Shown here piece by piece: positions 60,957 to 64,000 of a DNA stretch of 64,000 nucleotides. Below the pieces are notes generated by a model, which was not told the DNA's origin, ran no database searches, and saw only the letters and a program-made list of their open reading frames with translations. Made by a program: the position numbers and the translations under genes. The stretch is from Staphylotrichum longicolle (taxonomy: Eukaryota; Ascomycota; Sordariomycetes; Sordariales; Chaetomiaceae): assembly GCA_019096155.1 (NCBI GenBank), contig JAHCVI010000003.1, positions 620,001 through 684,000 on the forward strand. Reading direction: 5' to 3'. Every line of letters starts with the position of its first letter. Position 1 is the stretch's first letter.

Positions 60957-62918
60957 TCAAGATGCAGGCGCGCCCCCTGCACGGTTGTCATCCTTGTTCA
61001 GGCTAACCATAACCCGTTGGTTGCAGATGTCGATGAACTGCTCAAATTTCTCAATGATCTTGTCCTTCTCTCGTAGCTTCGCCTTTAGTTCGTCAATCTG
61101 CTTGTCGCTGTCCTTCTTGAGCTTCTCATACTCCTCCCTCACCGTCGCGAGCTCCCGCCGAAGGTCCGCGCGAATGCGCTCCTCGGCCGACGGGTGAGGC
61201 TTGCTGTAGATGGCTGGCCGGTTCTCCGCTAAGCCGGTCGCCACCTTTTGCGGATTGCGGTTGATGGCTGCTCGGGCGTTGTAGATGTCGCGAGGAAGGA
61301 GGGGCACGTGGGGATTCTCGCTCTGCAGGATCTCCAGCGTCTGGCTTACACCCACACCTGTTACCAGCAAGTCAGTCCAGGCAGTCCAGGCAGAAGTATC
61401 TTTGCTTACACGTACCATCGTCCTTCAACTTTTTGACGGCAGCAACCATCTTGCTGTCCAGCTTTCTAGCCGCAGGATGGAGCAGGGGGCTCTCGCTCGG
61501 GCCGTGATTGTGTTGTAGATGGATATCGTCCGGCCGGTAACGGACGGTCCACTGTGTTCTCTGCTCAATCGCGAAGAAGCCAAACTGGCAGTCGCACTTG
61601 CGGGACGTCGTCTTGCGCTTGCGCATCTCCGGGCTGACGCGCCTGGGCGGTTTACCGGCACGATCACAGACAAAAAGCACCTTCTTCAGCCCGGGGACCG
61701 TCTTCTTGGACCGGCCAATGACCACAGCATACCCGACGGACGTGCAGTAGCTCAATACGTGCTTGTGGACAGCATCCAGGGTTGGGAAGCTGCGCCTTCG
61801 GGGCGCAGACATCATGGGACCCATGGGCTGGCGCGGGACAAAGGGCGAGCTCTCAACCAGCTTGGGTTCCAGAGACGAATCTCCTTCACCCTCATCATGA
61901 CTGCCCCCTCATGTCGCCCTCCTGGTGGTTCTCCTGTGCTGGTTCGGCAGGCTCGGCTTGCCGAGGGGCCGGCTGTTGCTGAACAGGCTGCACCTGTTGG
62001 ACCTGTGACACCTGCGGGGGTGCTGCTGCACCTGCGGTACCTTCTGCACCTTCTGAATCTGGGGCGTCGGTGGCTGAGCAGGAGGAAGGGTCGGCTGGGC
62101 GGGGGTGGGGTGTCGAGTGCTGCGACAGTATCGGCGTGTCATTGTGCTGGACGAGTGCACCGAGGGGGTGATGGACGGCTGTGACATGGATTGGGACATG
62201 GACTGCGGGCCCAGGGACTGCTGGCTCATCGTGTGCGTCATGGACGGGGCCATGGGGGCTGGCTCAGGGGCTGCTGGAGCTGCTGGCTCAGGGACGGCTG
62301 CCCAAGGGACTGCTGGCCCAGAGACGGTTGGCTCAGCTGCTGGGGGTTCATGGGCTGCGTATTCAAGCTCTGTGCTGCCATCGACTGCGGAGCCATCGAC
62401 TGCGGCGCCATAGACTGCGGCGCCAAGGATTGCTGCGAGAGCGACTGCTGGGACATGGGTTGCGACATCGACTGCGACATGGGCTGCGACATGGACTGCT
62501 GCGACATGGACTGCTGTGGCATCGATTGCTGCGACATGGACTGCGGTGCCATCGACTGCTGTCCCAGAGGCTGGGGGTTCAGGGACTGCTGGAGGTAGCT
62601 GAGCGGGGGTGCCTGCTGCTGCATCTGACGCGGAGCGGGAGCGCGCTGGCGCGGGCCCGGCACCTGGGGCAGCGACGGGCGGGAGGCATTTTGGAGGCTG
62701 GCGACGTTGTTGATCTGCGAGGGAGTCGAGGCGAAGAGGTGATGGGGATACTGGCTCGGCGGGTGTTGCTGGTGCTGCTGGTAGGCGTGAGGAGGGTATG
62801 GAGACGCGTGCTGCGGGAGGGACGGGGATGGCTTGTTGGTTGGGTTGTGCGGCGGTGGGAACGATCGCCTCAGCCCAAAGGAAAGCCCAGGATGACTGCT
62901 CCCGTTTGCACTCGACAT
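60957..62918 (-). CDS. FAR1-type DNA-binding protein, probably transposase-derived
   Basis: Exons 61416-62918 and 60957-61357 flank a 58-bp intron, for roughly 635 residues after frame repair. The N-terminal 400 residues are rich in Gln, Ser, Met and Pro with tandem QQSM/PQSM units. A FAR1-like domain follows (about 61770 down to 61450): FPTLDAVHKHVLSYCTSVGY, KKVLFVCDRAG, CDCQFGFFAI and LQHNHGPSESP. Cys and His spacing fits the WRKY/GCM1-related zinc fold found at the N end of MULE transposases and in plant FAR1/FHY3. After the intron come VGVSQTLEILQSENP and RDIYNARAAI, then a coiled coil (ELATVREEYEKLKKDSDKQI) and a short tail. No catalytic DDE domain is present, so this looks like a host gene that kept only the DNA-binding part. 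Frame steps occur near 62254-62258 (a G run), 62090-62150 and 61906-61920. Confidence 0.75.
62376..62580 (-). repeat. coding tandem repeat (Gln-Ser-Met units)
   Basis: About fifteen imperfect 12-15 bp units encode QQSM, PQSM, SQPM and similar within the FAR1-like protein. Such Q-rich tracts often act as flexible or activating regions. Confidence 0.8.
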
Positions 62919-64000
62919 GGCGACCGAGGATGAGAGAGAAAAGACCGGATGGGAACAAACACGCAGCTCAATCGAGGGCGTCGGGAATCCAGGGTCTCGA
63001 CCCGTCACCGAATCGCGGGCGGGCGTGTACCGAGCAGGGAGGTGTGCGTGACCCTGCGATGGAGAAAGAGAGAGGTACGGGGGAGGGTGTAGAAAAAGCC
63101 CAGGTTGGGCGGGAAGACGCAGAGACCTGCTGGGAGGGGCGGCACTGTTGGGAATGACCGTGTGGTGCCCCGTCTAGCACTGTCACTGCCCAATTTTATC
63201 TCCTCTCGTCCAATTGCGTGCGTGATCTGCCTCGATGCTGGCTGGGCCGGATCCACAACAGGCAGGGAAGCACCACCCACAAACCGCATTGGCTCATCAG
63301 GGGGGCTGCGCCTTCCACACACCCCAGCCCAAACCTCGCCAAACTCAACTCGAGACCAACAATTTCATCTCTTCGGTTTGGTGCAAGTGAAGCAAAGAAA
63401 ACAGGCAGTGCGACGAGCCAGAATCTCGCGTCTAATCAACCCACACATTCATCTCGTGGAAAATTGTGGTATGTATCCCGTACGAGGGCGGGCAACGACG
63501 CGGCGCGACAGCGCTCTATTTTGGGATACACGCCCTTGGGGTCCGTGCTAACTACTGGGAGGGACTGTTTATCTGCACGCCCAGCACCCCGTCTCACTTC
63601 GCATGGAATGGACTGAAATCGGATGATCTCGAAAACACCGAGATCAACCTCCCCAGCATTATCATGGGATTGAAAACTCGTTTGAAGTTGACACAAATTC
63701 CAAGCGGAATATCTCCCAGATTTCGTGCACGCTCACACAAGTTCGAATCTTGTACCAAATGGATTGCTCCCCCTAAAAGAGAGACACTCAAGTCATACCA
63801 TCCTGCATATCTCCGCGTCGTATTCTGGGTTCCAACGCGTTCCGTCGACGGCACGTTCGTTTCGTATCACCCCCAACAATTGTTTGTCAGCCAGAGCCCA
63901 AGATCTTGCTTGAATGGCGCCCTCGTAAGATGCTCGGCTCTTCAACAGGCCACCGGCCCCCCTGCGTCCATGATAAGGACCAACCTGCAGTACCGAGAAT
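62919..64000. other. right-edge region upstream of the FAR1-like gene
   Basis: 1.08 kb with the promoter of the FAR1-like gene. I see no further gene. A T-arm-like hairpin at 63737-63753 was examined and rejected as a tRNA. Confidence 0.45.

Noticed and set aside
63737..63753. T-arm-like hairpin (ACAAG-TTCGAAT-CTTGT)
   Set aside because: No D arm, anticodon arm or matching acceptor strand could be found upstream at the right distance.

Overview
The window is nuclear DNA from a filamentous ascomycete, most likely a Sordariomycete of the Chaetomiaceae/Sordariales type. The grounds are a full-length Xyr1/XlnR-type xylanase and cellulase regulator, short introns (mostly 46-90 bp) with CTNAC branch points, G/C-rich third codon positions, intron-bearing nuclear tRNA genes, and fungus-restricted families (APSES, WSC, Clr5, DUF1774, Zn2Cys6, AIM9-like kinases). 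The species cannot be fixed from the sequence alone.

Layout. 1-10.7 kb: an APSES transcription factor, the Hsp90 co-chaperone Cns1, a large nuclear SLIP-GC-like GTPase transcribed divergently from cns1, and a disrupted APH-family kinase-like gene. 11-14.6 kb: a possible 45-residue gene, an intact intron-containing tRNA-Arg(CCT), a 162-bp inverted repeat that carries a broken copy of the 5' half of that tRNA, and an intact tRNA-Arg(ACG). 15-20.6 kb: a secreted double-WSC protein and xyr1. 20.6-31.1 kb: about 10.5 kb upstream of xyr1 with no recognisable gene. 31-38.8 kb: a Clr5-domain protein, a DUF1774 membrane protein, a mitochondrial-type phosphopantetheinyl transferase and an AIM9-like kinase. 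39.9-46.1 kb: an Mx/dynamin-type GTPase with two consecutive GC-AG introns, a cyclin-L-like protein and histidinol-phosphatase. 46.7-59.8 kb: cytoplasmic dynein heavy chain, 4347 residues, 12.3 kb of it in one exon. 61-62.9 kb: a FAR1-type DNA-binding protein, probably derived from a transposase.

The genes are mostly independent housekeeping and regulatory loci. No metabolic gene cluster, virus, CRISPR array or complete mobile element was seen. Two dynamin-superfamily GTPases and two APH-fold kinase-like genes lie in one window but are not adjacent.

Reading caution: at least six genes need small frame corrections, nearly all explicable as one-base losses in short homopolymers. The 12.3-kb dynein exon, xyr1, cns1 and the WSC gene are intact. 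I read most of these shifts as assembly error rather than gene decay. The most interesting biology is the tRNA-derived inverted repeat with its breakpoint inside the tRNA intron, the paired GC-AG introns, and the very long non-coding flank of xyr1.
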